64,000 nucleotides of DNA from Combretum micranthum (taxonomy: Eukaryota > Streptophyta > Magnoliopsida > Myrtales > Combretaceae). Position 1 is the stretch's first letter. The number at the start of each line of letters is the position of its first letter. Shown here piece by piece: positions 26,255 through 39,963 of the stretch. The notes under the pieces were generated by a model. The model was given only the letters and a program-made list of their open reading frames with translations. It had not been told where the DNA came from and made no database searches. The position numbers and the translations under genes are program-made. Where the stretch lies: positions 186,001 through 250,000 of the forward strand of contig JAMXBD010001214.1 in assembly GCA_024138025.1 (NCBI GenBank), in the 5' to 3' direction.

Positions 26255-26394
26255 CTTGTGTCGCTAATGAACGTATATGAAAGTAGAAATGGAACATCTT
26301 AGGATATTTGGATGATCATAGTACAAAATACAAACAAAAAATGATTCGATTTTCTTTGATTTATGAATAATTCATCTTGTTGAAAACGGTCTGA

Positions 26395-26401
26395 TTTATA
26401 G
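26395..26401 (-). promoter_or_regulatory. Probable TATA box of the pectinesterase gene
   Basis: The minus strand reads CCTATAAATC about 140 bp upstream of the start codon. With the usual 25-30 bp spacing to the transcription start, this gives a leader of roughly 110 nt. Confidence 0.5.
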
Positions 26402-27729
26402 GCAGAATCTGATGACAAGATGCCGGATAAATTATAGAAGAATCTCGCAAGTAAGGAAATTAACATGGAAGGGAACACATTTTACATTTGTAATAAAATT
26501 GCTTGAAATATATCATGGGGCAATATAAATAAAGAAGTAAACCCGATCTATCCTTTTTCTTTGGGAAAGTAGAATCCAGTTTATTGAGAGACAACAAATC
26601 GATTTTTCTTTTTGGGGCAAATTTATGAGAACAAATGGGTCGTTATGAACGATAAAAGAAAAGAAATTAGAAAAGAATACTAGGATTTATTTCTTATTCT
26701 TTTATCTTGATATTTGTTGAAAATAGTGAAAGTAAAATTGATAATATCAATCAATATTCTCAAATTGGGACAAAAGCATCCATTTCAAAATTTATATTCT
26801 TGATTTCATGGCCAATCATATGATGCATGTGGGTAAAGAAAGAGCAAAAACCGAATTTAGCGAACATTGTTTTCATCATAAATGTCAATATGTTGGTATA
26901 GAAAATTTTTATATGGAAATATTAGGTGTACAAAAACTCATCTACTATGTAAACGATGTGTTCACTTCTAATCAGTAAATAAAATATAAATATCAAGCAA
27001 TTCAGTGGGTTTGATGATGTGTTTTTTGTTTTTGTAATTTTCAATGTAAATTTCTTATATGATACATTTTTAATGGTAAAAACCTAAAAGGTTGCATAAA
27101 ATTTATATGACAATTTCACATTTTATTTTCTCTATATTAGTTATAATGGGATGGATTTAGTTACATCGGCCACATGCATACAGTATGCTTCTTGCGCTAT
27201 ATACGTCCTTAAATAAGTGAAGTGCAACCACACGCATGAGATGACTAAGATTAAGAAAATAAGGATGATGGATCGGCTATCTTAAGGAATTCAAATGCAC
27301 TAATGATTGGTGGAGATTTTTGAAGAAATACGGTATGCTTTTTACTTTTAAACTCTGTTTGGAACTAGAAAATACTTCAATAATATTAATATACCCATAT
27401 ATATATATATATTTTTTTTTTATCTAGATACATCATATAAATTCGTTAGTTGCATAGAAATATCAATAGAATTGTGACATAAAAATAATTTTATACAAAT
27501 TATATATCGTTGTCATCATTTATCTAAAAATATTAATATTTTTCTGCCACACAATTCGACATGATGTATTGAAATCCATTCTTCATATCATATTGACTAT
27601 TTTTCTCTTTAAATATCTGGAAATCATGCTAGCCGGATTGTGGCAACCCTTCAAGTATATTAAAATATATGTACTTTTTAATTTATTTAATAGCATGGAA
27701 TGCTAACTCTCTAGTCTCTAGGATGTGAT
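26402..27729. other. Upstream region of the pectinesterase gene, no further gene seen
   Basis: AT-rich sequence with no coding frame or repeat that I can identify. Confidence 0.4.
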
Positions 27730-28088
27730 AATATCAAATTTAGTTCCTGAACTTTATATAAAAATTCAATTTAGTATTTGAATTATGAATTAGTCATTCT
27801 AATGCCCGATTAAAGACTTCATGGTTAATTCTACTAGATGACTAACACTATTTGGTTTGTTTCCCAACATAGAAGAAGCAATCTATCAGGCCTAGAGGGA
27901 GGTTGGAGTATTAATGAAAATTCAATCATATACTAGCTCTTCTACATTTGCAAATAGAGCAAATAATATTAAGGAAATAGTAAGAATAACCACAAAAAGT
28001 TTGATTTAGTATTCAATTGACCACTATAAAATTCAAGTACTAAATTATAATTTTTATATAAGTTGATATATCAATTTTGATATTTATT
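27730..28088. mobile_element. MITE-like inverted-repeat element, ~360 bp
   Basis: The left AATATCAAATTTAG...TTATATAAAAATTCAATTTAGTAT and the reverse complement of the right AATATCAAAATTGA...TTATATAAAAATTATAATTTAGTAC match over about 55 bp. The interior has no frame. The boundaries are approximate. Confidence 0.5.
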
Positions 28089-28879
28089 CTAATGGGATTG
28101 GGTATAAAACATTTTTGTTATTTCTAATTAAATTACTAAGCGTACATTATTCGAATATAAAAGGTAGACACATTTAATAAAGAAGGTACACGAGCCATCC
28201 ATATGGAGAAGTAAGATGTTTTATTACAGAAGGTATCTAAATCAACAGAATTGCAAACTTCAAATTTTACCTTTCACCTACCCGTGATCTAAATTGTTCA
28301 AGACCTAACTCCACTAAATGAGATAATTTTAGGTCATGTATTACCAACTTTCGCAGAATTTTGGGCAAATTGAATGCGGATTGATTTCATAGGCAAGAAT
28401 TTAGATGGATTAGATTGAACTTGTTAACGGAGAAAATTCATGCGATAATAGTCTATATTGTGCCTGCGTGCGTATGTGTTTTTATTTATTTTTTGACCAT
28501 TAAATTCAAGATAACTAGCTAGGGATAAAGTTTACGATGTGAGCGAGATAAATATCCAACCAATGGTGTAAAATTTGAGAAAGTTTAACAAGTATGTTTG
28601 GAAAATCATATGGTAATTTTATTTTTAAGATGGTAATAATATTCTGTAGTGCAATATCTGCTACAAGGTTAATAAATAATATTAAAATATGTTTTAATAA
28701 TATAGTAAGGAATATAGTAGAGAAAACATATGCAAATATAAAATAATTGATTGATTCTTTCCTAATTATATGATATCATCTTTATCTGCAAGATAAAAAA
28801 AAAAAGGAAGGAAAAAAAAACAAAAAGAGAAGAATGGGCATACAAAATATATATTGATGTATTCCTTATATTTATTATT

Positions 28880-31800
28880 GTGCTACAAATAAGGTTAAGA
28901 CATATTTAGTTTCACCACATATAACATTTAGTTGTAATACACAAAGGTTACTTTAACTAATGGTTTATCATAATAATTTGTTAACCAATTTTAGATTCTA
29001 AAATCGTCCAACTAAATTTTGAAAACATTATGAAGCACCAAAAAAGTAAACTTTACAAATGATTGATAAAAAAGCTTTTCATAAGTAAGTTAACATAGAT
29101 AATTAAGTATTGATGAAAGCTGTCTCTTGTATCTTAAAAATACTATACCACCAAACAGAAAAACAATATTTGGAAAACTATATACAAAATGGCTCACATT
29201 AAAGGCCCACAATATAAAACAAGTTTGAGAAGTATCACTACAAGAAATTTTGGCTTTAGAGATAAAAAATTCTGTTCTGAAAGTGAAAAATCTGTCTCTA
29301 AAGACTTTCACAGACAGAATTTCCGTCGCAAATTTCTATTTCAAAAATCATCGTCGCTAATTCTTTTAGAGACAGATTTATTTTCCATCGCAAATTTGCT
29401 ACGGAATTTTTGTCGCAAATTTGTCTCTGTTTTATAATTAGTTATTTTTAAATATCTAATTAGTAAATATTAAATAAAAATTATTCCGTCGCAAATTTGT
29501 CTCTAATTCTAAGACAAATTATTAAAAAAAATACACATTTGCCTCTTATTTATCCTTCCCAAGAGGTCACCCATCATAGAATGCTACATACTAAGCACAC
29601 TTAACGTTGAAGTTTTCACAAGCACTAAACCGATAAACCAATTCATATCTTCATGAGTAAAGTTCCACTACTGTTTATTTAAGAGATACCACAATTTACA
29701 ATATTATAACTATAAAACATTTTATATAACTTTATAGTTTATTTTTATTTTATAATTTCACTTTACATATTTATTAAGGATTTTTCATTAATATTTTATT
29801 AAAATAATATATAATATATTAATATATACAATGTTTACATTTTATAATAATTATTTTAATTATATATTTATTATAAATATAAAATATTTTCAGTAGTATA
29901 TTATAATTTTTTTTTCCAAATATGATATTATTATTAAAAAATATTATATATTATGTAAATATAAATAATGTTATACATATAAATTTATATATATATATTT
30001 AATGATATATATATAATTATACTTTTTACATTGGTTATCTAATATTTTATATTAAATTAATAAATTGTATTTTTAATTAATGTGTTTATTTTTTTTTTAT
30101 TTTTTTTTTTGCACTTAATAAATTATAATATAATGTAAACAATATAAAAATATATTTTTCATTATTATATTAATAAAATAATATATAATACCAATTTAAA
30201 TATATTTAACTAATTATTATATATTACATATTTTATTACTTAAATATACTATATTTTTACATAGTATATTATTTTTTCCCCAAATATGTTATTATATTTT
30301 AAATAAATATAGTATGTAAATATAAATTATGTAAGATATATATAAATTTTTTTATATTAAAAAATATATGAATAGTCATAATAAATATATAATATATATA
30401 TTTGTATATGTTTAAATATACTAAGTTTACATTTTATATTATTATTTTATTTTACATATATTATTATTGAAATATACTTTATTTTTAATTAGTATTTTAT
30501 AATATTACTTGCATATAACATATTATTATATTATTATACACTATTTTATTAAGTTGTATAATTTGAGTTTTTATGTAAGTTATTATGTGAATATATAATA
30601 AGATATAAATATAATATTTATGTTTTAAGTACTTTTTTAATTTATACTTTATTATATATAAATATGTATTGTAATGTTAAATATATTCTAAATAATATAT
30701 ATAATTAGTTGTAAATAACAAATGATTATACATATTATAGTTATTATATAATAAAATTAATTTAAAAATATAATAGATGTCCTTATTTATAATGCACATT
30801 TATATTTATTATATTAGATATGTATAATTTAAAATAAATTTTAAACATAATTATTTATATATACATATATGTAATAATTTATTTTAGAGACAAATTTGCA
30901 ACAGAATTTAAAAAAATAGAAATTGGCGCTAAAATAATTTATTTCCCTCTAAAATCAGAGACAAATTTGCAACGGAAAAATTTCGTCGCAAATCAATGTG
31001 TAATCCGTCGCAAATTCTGTCGCAAAAGCATATAAAAATTAGAAGATTATTCATAATTCATGTCATCATAAATCAGTCGCAAATCTGTCTCTAATTCATT
31101 TTTTTAGAGACAGAAATTTTCCATCGCAAATTTTCTGTCTCTAAAGGCTAGTTTTCTAGTAGTGATATCTTGAAAACCTTAGACAACAAAAAGATAGTCT
31201 ACATGATCCTAATTGTTGATCTCATCAAGAAACTCCTCATAGTCCGTACCATACTCTAAATCATCATAAAAGCATCCTCAGATCTATCATTACTTAAAAA
31301 AAATAAAAACTGAGTTGAAGATTAGTATAGCAGCAACAATTTATACTTTAAATTAGTGTGGGAAAGCAAACAAAGGAGCACTCATACTCTAGCAACAAGA
31401 TGGGAACTTAGGAGTTATAGTCATTACACATCTTTACCAATTCTAATCCATTACATAGTTTAGTTTCACGAAGCCCACAATATTAAATTGTACAAGTGCA
31501 ATTTCTCGCTAAAACTTGGTAAACGTTATCCTACTACTATTTCCTTTATCAATTATTGACTATGTTATCCTTAATGCCTTAAGTGCTTAACTACTGTGTT
31601 GACTTCATTTAGTAAGGTTGTCGCCCCTCGGCTATGGTCTAAATCAATCAATCAACCATTAATTAGCCATCTTTAAGTTTTAATTTATTTTAAGATGCCT
31701 ATTCTAATCAAGCAACACATAAGGTACTACGTACTTGACATAAGATTAATAGTTTGAATAAGATCAAAAGATAGACTCAAAGGCAAATAGATAGCTATTC

Positions 31801-32361
31801 AAAAGAAGATTATACATATAAGTGTGAAGTATATAAGTTAATTATCAAATAGATTATTCAATTATTCACTTAGTATTGGGCATATGTATAATAGGACCTT
31901 AATCAGTATTTTGAATTGAATTCATTTAGGATAACGAGCCCATTTGGTTTTAGATTAATCCTATAGGATCAGAATATTCTAAGTCTAATACTATTTAATG
32001 TGATGACCTTTATGGAATTTATAATCAAGCCCATTAAAGAATATAATTATAATTTAGGTGGATTTAGACTTAAATATTGAAAATAGACTCAACTAGAGTA
32101 AAATTGGAGATTAGACCTAGGAATTGGATATAAACCCAAATGAATTGAATTTTATTTTAATTTGAGCTATTGGGCCTTATAATCCTATTTAGGCCTTCTA
32201 AGAGTATTTAATGATTTTGGAGCCCTAAAAAGTGAATTTGATCCCAAAACATATTTCATTCCAAGAATTGAGTAGTGGACTTAAATAATTGAGTTTATGC
32301 CCAATTAGATTAGTTTTTTGGTACTGGGCCCAAATTTGGTAATTTAAGCGTAAAAAGAATG
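28880..32361 (+). mobile_element. Gypsy-like LTR copy interrupted by a CACTA element
   Basis: 28,960-29,010 (TTTTAGATTCTAAAATCG...TTTTGAAAAC) matches the head region of the neighbouring copy at 32,465-32,510. After the CACTA insertion the family blocks continue (31,225-31,620: 'AACTCCTCATAGTCC', 'GGAGCACTCATACTCTAGCA', 'ACTTGGTAAACGTTATCC'). It runs directly into the next copy, so its own 3' end is not resolved. Confidence 0.5.
29236..31164. mobile_element. Non-autonomous CACTA (En/Spm-type) transposon, 1.93 kb
   Basis: Begins CACTACAAGAAATTTTGGC and ends, on the reverse strand, CACTACTAGAAAACTAGCC. Both ends carry arrays of the subterminal words GTCGCAAATTTG and AGAGACAG, expected of transposase-binding repeats in this superfamily. 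The interior (about 29,690-30,880) is almost pure A/T with no transposase. The flanking triplets TAT and ATA do not form a clean 3-bp duplication. Confidence 0.8.
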
Positions 32362-35300
32362 TGTCATGCCTCGAACTAAGTTCCAGGCATGTCGACCGCC
32401 ATGTATAATACTTACGCATTCTACGTTAAGGCTAACCTAATCTATAGTTTATTGTGATCGTTGCTAAACAAATTTTAGATTCTAGAATTATTGAATTAGA
32501 TTTTGAAAACGACTAAGTTGCAATGGAAAAGAAATACATTTCTTTAAAAAGATTTATGAATATGCTACTTTCATGAGTAGACCATTTATATAGTAAATTT
32601 CTCAAAATGATTTCCAAACAAGCTACTTATGCGAGTAGACAACCATTTATAGATAAGTACCATACCACCAGGTATCTCAAAGTACACATTGTCTAGTATC
32701 TCAAAAGACAACCATAGGCTCATCGATATGCTCTCATCAAAATAGAAGTTTGAAAAAAATGATTAATGACTTATGCCAACAGCATAGATAGTTCAACGTT
32801 CCTAGGCACTCAACTCGTTGGTAAGCTCCTTCGAAGTCATCCCATACCTAATAATTATAAGCATCCAGATCATCACCTGAAAAAGAAAGGAATGAGCGAA
32901 GCCTAGTACGACAGCAATACAAGCACACACGAGATAGGCACACATGCCCATTCTATATGCAATGTAACAACCAATAGTTTATATCTTTAAATTAAAGTAT
33001 AGCAAAACAATAGTGGAGAATCACACTCTAACAACACGCTGGGAACTTAGAGGTCCCGAGTAGGCAACTGCTCAGGAGGTTGATATAGGCAGCTCAAGTA
33101 CTTATATCCCCTGTAGGAATATCTAGTAAATAGCTTCATCTAGGAGCCACAGCCGTTATGCATCTCTATCCATATTAGTCCATTGTGATTAAGCAGAGTA
33201 ACAGAGCCCATATATTAAATTGCTTAATACAACTTCTTTCCAATATGTATAAACGTTACCCTGATACCGTCTCCCTCATCAGCTACCTGCCGAGTTACTA
33301 ATAACCATCATTTATCCAATGTCAATGATGGGGGGTGGCATAAGCGCTTAACTATAGTGTTGGCATCAGGTTGTCGCCCCTCGGATCGGGTTAAACGACC
33401 ATACAAGTAGCAAGCAATCATTAAAGCCATCTTTAAGTATTAATTGATTTAGGATGCCTATCTTAGCAAGCAACACACAAGTCACTACGATCCTGGTACA
33501 AAATTTGTGCTTTGAACAATCAAAAGATAAACTAAAAGATAAAGCACAAGGCAGACTCCTAACAAATATTTGCTTCAAAGATTAATTCATATAAGCATTT
33601 GAATCAATTATCAACTTATATCAAACTCGTATTAACTACTTAGTTTTCTAGCAAATATATATTTGAAACAACATACTCCTCTTGTTATCCATAATCCAAC
33701 CTAACATATTAATCTAAGCTAATTACAAGTTAATATGATCATATAAGTGTTCTCTAGTTTGATTAACAAATAAGTATAAATTGTTGATCTTTGAAGAATT
33801 TACAAACCAATACTAGTTAGATTAATAGCTAAATATAAATTATTAGACTTTAAAGAATTTACAAAGCCAATATTAGTTAATAAATTTATATGAACTCAAT
33901 TTAGTCAAATTGGATATAATTAATCAATCAAGTTCATTTTATATTCAACTTAATCAACTAAACCCTTTTTATGATAATTAGATCTTTAAAATGGTAATTT
34001 AAATAACATATCCTATAATTAATCTAATGAATTTTTATTAATTCAAATAACTCCTTTAAAATATAATTATTTTATTTATATTATTTATAATCTATTTTTA
34101 TATCTAAATATGTTAAGGAATTTAAACTAGTTTCCTATTATGTTTATATTATGTTAAAATACCACATTTATTCCTATTTTATTAAATAAATTCCTAAAAT
34201 CAAAATAATTAATTATTCATCTTAAAATTCATATTTAAATATGTGAACACATTATTTATATTTATTTCATAGTTATTTGATTATAATTAATTTACCTTAG
34301 ATTCCAATATTCCATTTCCAATAGAAAAGTAGTGTGTACCCTAACTTTAATAAATCTATTCACTATCTTAAACACGGGCTCTTAAGCTTAAATTTTTATG
34401 TAGATTACCTAGTCCATATGCTAACATGTTCATAAGCTTACCTGGCCTAAACTAAATAGTTAATTAGGGTTTTAATTTCAATTTCATCTAATATGGTCAG
34501 AAACAGGGGATAGCATTGGTGACCAATCGGTTTGATCAAATTTGACGTAATATCCGACAAGTTCTTGTCTGGTTCTTTACACAAAATTGAAGTAGACATC
34601 TCAAGATTTAAACTGTTGTAATTTCAAGACTTATCTTGAAAAGGAATTTTTATGGTATTTTTGTGGATTTTGGGAGATGATTTTGAGAGGATTTTTGGAG
34701 AGGAAGGGCTGCTAAAAATAGAGGAGCAAATTAAGGTTTTCTAAGGCTTTTTTTTTTTATAGTATTTTAGGTCATGTAAGTTCCATTAGGTTTGTGGGCT
34801 TTTTGGTCATTTTGCTTAATTAATTGAGGGCATTTTAGTCTTCTCTTAGGTGTAGAAATCTTCTAGAGTTGGTTAAGGTCAATTTAGTCTTTTTCCACAC
34901 TTGATATTTTCTTGTGTTCACATTGTAGATATTTAAGGGGCAATTTAGTCTTTTCATAGATGAAGAAACCTTCTTGAAGTGGCTAAGGTTATTTTAGTCT
35001 TTTTATAGGGTTATATTTTTCTAGACATTGAGATTTTGTATCCTGTGTGAGGGTGTATGATAAGAAGATAATCTAATGGGCTTTATGAGCTTGATTCATG
35101 GGCTTGAATGTAATGTTTATTGACTTAGGTTTTAGATGATGAATTAGGCTTTTAGGTTTGGGCTTTAGGTATTTAGAATTGGAAATTAAGAAATAAGAAA
35201 GAGAATTAGTTAATTCACATTAGAAATTGATTTTATGGAATATAATAAAGGAAAATTAATATCTTACTTGAATTTAGGGTTTTAGGGGCTTAGAAATTTG

Positions 35301-36216
35301 TATTTGAAAACAAATATTTAGATTTAAATTTCTAGGATTTAAGGAGTTGGAATTTAAGCTAAAATATATAAATTGGATATTTAGGGTTTTAGATGATTAA
35401 ACTTGATTAATAAAGTTAATTTAATAATTGGAAAGTTTTGATTAATTTGAATTTGTTGAAATAGGTTATTGATAATGCTTAATAGGTTAAATTAGGTATT
35501 TATGGCATTAGAATTTCTATTTTTAATTAAATTCCTTTTTTATTCCTAATTATGTTAAATTTTCAAAATTTTCACTTACACAATTAACATTTTTAGCCGA
35601 TAGGTCAAATTAGGGTATTACACTCAAAAGATTTAGAAAATGCTAAATTTCATGATTACATATTTGGAATTTTTATTTGAGCTCTAGTTTAGTAGATATC
35701 AATCAATTTCTATTTCTATCATGTATTTTTCAACCCTAGTAATTCGTGCAAACTATCGTTTACTATGTAACAGACTCTAATAATTAATCGGGTCATACTA
35801 TACTTGATATTTATAATCTTAGGTGTATAGTTAGTGAGTTAATGACACGAGTCTAATCTAAATTTAGGTTAAGGTTTAATTTTAGTGAATTAGTAATTTT
35901 GGTAATTCAACTTGAGAAATTGGTTTCAAGTTGATAATTGAAAGAAATTGAATAGCTTGGTATGTTGAGATAGGAAAGTGAAGAAATTTGATAAGTTGAA
36001 ATGGCTATTTGTGGTATTGGAATTTCTAATTTCAATTAAGTCTATTTACTAATTAGATTATCTAATTATATTCTATAGTTTATGAAAATCAATTAATTAA
36101 ACTATCTAAATTCAATTATTAATTTAAATTTAAAATAAGATTCAAAATTATCTACATTTTCATAGTATTTAATTATCACATTCTTAATTTTGGTTGGTAA
36201 AATTCGAGGTATTTCA
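32362..36216 (+). mobile_element. Gypsy-like LTR copy, ~3.86 kb, possibly composite
   Basis: Starts TGTCATGCCTCG and ends GAGGTATTTCA. The flanks GAATG (32,357-32,361) and GCATG (36,217-36,221) match 4 of 5. It contains the block 'GGTCCCGAGTAGGCAACTGC' (33,052-33,071) and 'TGATATAGGCAGCTCAAG' as in other copies. A second LTR-like end, GGGTATTACA, occurs at 35,611-35,620, and the sequence before it resembles that before 36,216, so two copies may be merged here. Confidence 0.5.
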
Positions 36217-38177
36217 GCATGAATTTTGTATGTGACTTGATTTCAAGTCATTAGATCCTAAACCTTCTAAGGAAGACCCATTAGAGCGGTATAAATGCCA
36301 AAATAGCTAAAATTAGGTCATTAGACCTAAAGAATTTAACTAAGCCCATTTTAGTTATTGATACCTATTTTTAATTAATTTAAGTCAAGTTGGACATAAA
36401 ATTATCAACTAAACTTATTTAATTTTTAAAAGTCCACTATAAATCCAATTATTTAATTTAGTTCTACAATTAGATGATAGACCTAATTTTATTAATTTTG
36501 CAAAACTTATATTTATATAATTTTAATATAACAAATAGTTCAATTATGCTACTTTTAATTTAATGCTTTATATTATATTCTATCAAATTAATTTAAGTTC
36601 AATCTAGGGAATTAATTAATTTGGTTCAAATCTGGCTTAATCGGTTTAGCCATATTTTAATTTAGCTAATTTGTCAATCAACTCGATTTAACTCCAATTA
36701 CACAAAAGCAGACCCATTCAGGGGTATATAAAGTGGTTTTGTGTCAAATTATATTTATTAAATTAAAATGGTGTGTTTCATAATTTTATTAAGCTGGCTT
36801 CACTTAAATTTTCTTGACCTTTGTTTATTGTTATCTATATTATAATTTTACTTGGATTTCCTCCATAATTTTCTCATGATCATTATATATTATTTTTTCA
36901 TGTACGCAATATAGCTCAACAAGCTACTTCCATATCAAGAAATATTAAATCAACTCTTACTTTATCCCTGGCTATGAGTGTCGATCATGCCCCTTACATA
37001 AGCTAATGTCATACATCAATTGCTTCCCATAAATTGATGAGAGTTGTTGTACTTATTGAGCGCAAAGTAAAAAGGAACAGGTGCACTCCTTACCTATTAT
37101 CCAAGGACAATAAGAACGTAACTATGAATTGATAAAAAACTTTATCCCTCTTTATTTTTTGTTTTTCCTGACCTGTCACTCATCCTTCTAAATCTCTTTT
37201 CCATGCTAATTATTTCTCTCTCTCTCTCTCTCTCTCCTCTCAAAACATCAACACTTTCTTCTCTTTTCCTCCTCTCTTCCATGCTGACAAGGAGTACGGA
37301 TGCTAAGCAAAAATTTAACTTCAATCCTTGCCAACAAACCTAGAACATCTCATGAAGTAAGTCTGCTAATTCTGGCTTAACCTCTCTAAACCTTATTTCT
37401 CAATTGTTATATGGTATTTTAGGCTCATATGTTGTATTATCTCTATACAAAGAAAACTTTTAGATTCATTGAAAATCTATAGCTTCTCTTCAAGCTTAAT
37501 TAATATGAATTCTCATAATACTTCTATTTTATAGGCTATGCCTTGTGATTTCCTTGATAGAATTCTAAAGGGATAATAAACATCCAATGAGCTTTTGGGA
37601 TTGATAATAATAACTATTTGTAATGTGTTATAGGAAGTAAACCAACAATGTAACATTTATTACATGTATCTTGTTTGATGGAAACATAAGAATGGAGAAA
37701 GCAATGGAATACATCAATTTACAAGTACTAAATAAGATTAAATTAAAGTGTTATTAAGGAAAACTTTGTATATCTCTTAGCTTGGGCCGACATATAGAAA
37801 ATGAATGGGTTAAAGTAATGCTAAAATTTGATCCATTAGATTGATTGATCAATCAATTGGTTAAATTGAGTTTATGCAATTGCATTTTAGAACCCATAAG
37901 GAGAACTTAGAGGAGACCATGCATGAAGAGGGTTAGAAAACCAATACTTAACTTAGCAATAAAAGGTTATTGAAGCTTGGAAGCCGCATCAAATTAAATA
38001 GTGAATATGTATATATAGCCTTTTGTTAAGAATTAGGAGCAAATAAACCAACAAACATGCAAAAACATTTTCTAGCCAAATCTAATGAGGGATGTTTCTG
38101 CCGATAATGACCCTATGCTAAAAATAATAGCAACATGTGGAACAACATCCAAAAACCTATAAAATGAACTATAGCAT
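36217..38177. other. Intergenic DNA with LTR debris and a (TC)n tract
   Basis: 36,217-36,730 contains words typical of the LTR family (TAGACCTAAAGAATTTAACTAAGCC). 37,214-37,236 is a (TC)n microsatellite that creates a spurious minus-strand frame rich in R and E. Otherwise nothing is recognised. Confidence 0.4.
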
Positions 38178-38691
38178 TGTCAGGAAATAGTTTGATGGAT
38201 CTTTTCCTTTCTTTACTTTTTTCCATGTTCTCTATCCCATATGGAATATTTGTAGTTTTCACTTTATGTTTTTATCGAAATGAACTTTGGCTCATGGTTA
38301 ACTATGTTTCATAAAAGTTTTGAATAAAGGACCACACAAATTCGCCACTTGCCCGGCTCGATCAAGGAAAATTATTTTTACATTTGTAACAGAAAAATTC
38401 AATTGGATTGGTTAGGAGTTTTCAAATAAATTTTTTCCTTTCAGCAATAATGTTATATTTTATAGATAGAGACCATTGAGATTTTGATAAAAAAAAAAAA
38501 ACCTTCCTTTTTAGGCAATTATAATTTTTGCTTATTCTGAGCTTCAGTCGTAAGTAAACTTGTTATGTGCTACTTGTGTTAACCTTAGGGAGTGGACGGT
38601 GTTATCAATTTCACCAAAGTCATGTTGAAATTTTATAAGGACCCGACCCACTTAACCTATAGATTAAGCATGCCAAATCCCCTGATCATGC

Positions 38692-38709
38692 ATAATACTC
38701 AAGTATTAT
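38692..38709. repeat. Perfect 8-bp-arm palindrome near LTR head
   Basis: ATAATACT-CA-AGTATTAT, 58 bp from the LTR start. Counterpart of 6,471-6,490. Confidence 0.8.
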
Positions 38710-39939
38710 ACGTAATGTCGTCTAAAAAGAAGTGTTTGTAGTGATTGCTTGCTTAAAACAGATATAACATTCATATGATTTGAATTGAGAAATATTACCA
38801 CTATACTAGCAGTGGGTCATCACATATACATAAAATATACATCACATACATTAATTGAAGGTCTCCCAAGGATCATACAAAACATATAAAACTTACATAC
38901 AAGCAAGCTATATTACATATACCACTTAAAATAAAATTACATTTCAAGGCTTAACAAATAAGCCTAGACACTTCACAAAATTACATCAAAAGTTCTAAAC
39001 AACTACTACTAGGTCACACTCCTAATCATCCATAGATGTCTCTTAGTCAGTCCCATAGCCCATATCGTCGTAGAGCTCATCATCATAGTCACCTGCAAGA
39101 TAGCAGCATGAGCCAAAGGCTTAGTACACAATAGTGTAAGCAAATACGTATGCCATGCACACTTAACTAAATGCAATGCAACAATTCACAATAACTTCAT
39201 TATCTTTAGTTAAGTGAGTAAAACAATACTGGAGTATTCAAACTCTGATTCAAGCTTGGGAATTCTGGGGGTCCTGAGTAACAGCAGCTGCTCAAAGGGT
39301 TGATATAGATAGACCGGATACCTATATCTCATATATCTAACCGATAAAGATTAGTAATAGCTTCATCTAGGGTTCACACTCCTTTATATACTCCACTCCC
39401 CATCTATAACATCATTTAGTTTAACAATCCCATAATCGTGAACTAAAACATATTATTTCCTCCCGAGCCTAAGTAGAGATATACCGACATAATTAACCCC
39501 ATTAGCTATCCACTTAGCCATTAAATGAAACCACCATCGCATCATGGTGCACCATTGCATCATGGATTTGAGTCATTACATTGTAAAAAAGATTTGGGCT
39601 AAGCGCTTACACTACCGTGCCATTGCATCATGACAAGGTTGCCATTCCGGATTAAACACTACTCAACCATAAACCATTTCAATAAACTTTTCATTAGTCT
39701 TTAATTAAAGCCAAAGTCAAACTTGAATATGCCTATCCTAAGCAATAATCAATCAAATTATTGTGTACCTGGATTGGATTTAGAATCAAAAGAATTTCTC
39801 CAACTGGGTATCTATCTCTGTTCCACACAAATCAAACCATATCAACGTAACTATCTTAAGCCAAACTTATACTCACTAGTTTAAGAACTTAGGAAGTTAT
39901 TGAATCTTATTTAAAAACAATTCAAAGTCATCACATAAC

Positions 39940-39963
39940 ATATATATATATATATATATATAT
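39940..39963. repeat. (AT)n microsatellite
   Basis: About 12 AT dinucleotides inside the solo LTR. Confidence 0.9.

Noticed and set aside
35611..35620. A separate solo LTR ending GGGTATTACA
   Set aside because: The right flank CTCAA has no matching left duplication at a plausible TG start, so I only note that 32,362-36,216 may be composite.
37142..37324. 60-codon minus-strand frame rich in Arg and Glu
   Set aside because: Created by a (TC)n microsatellite; no motif and no conservation seen.
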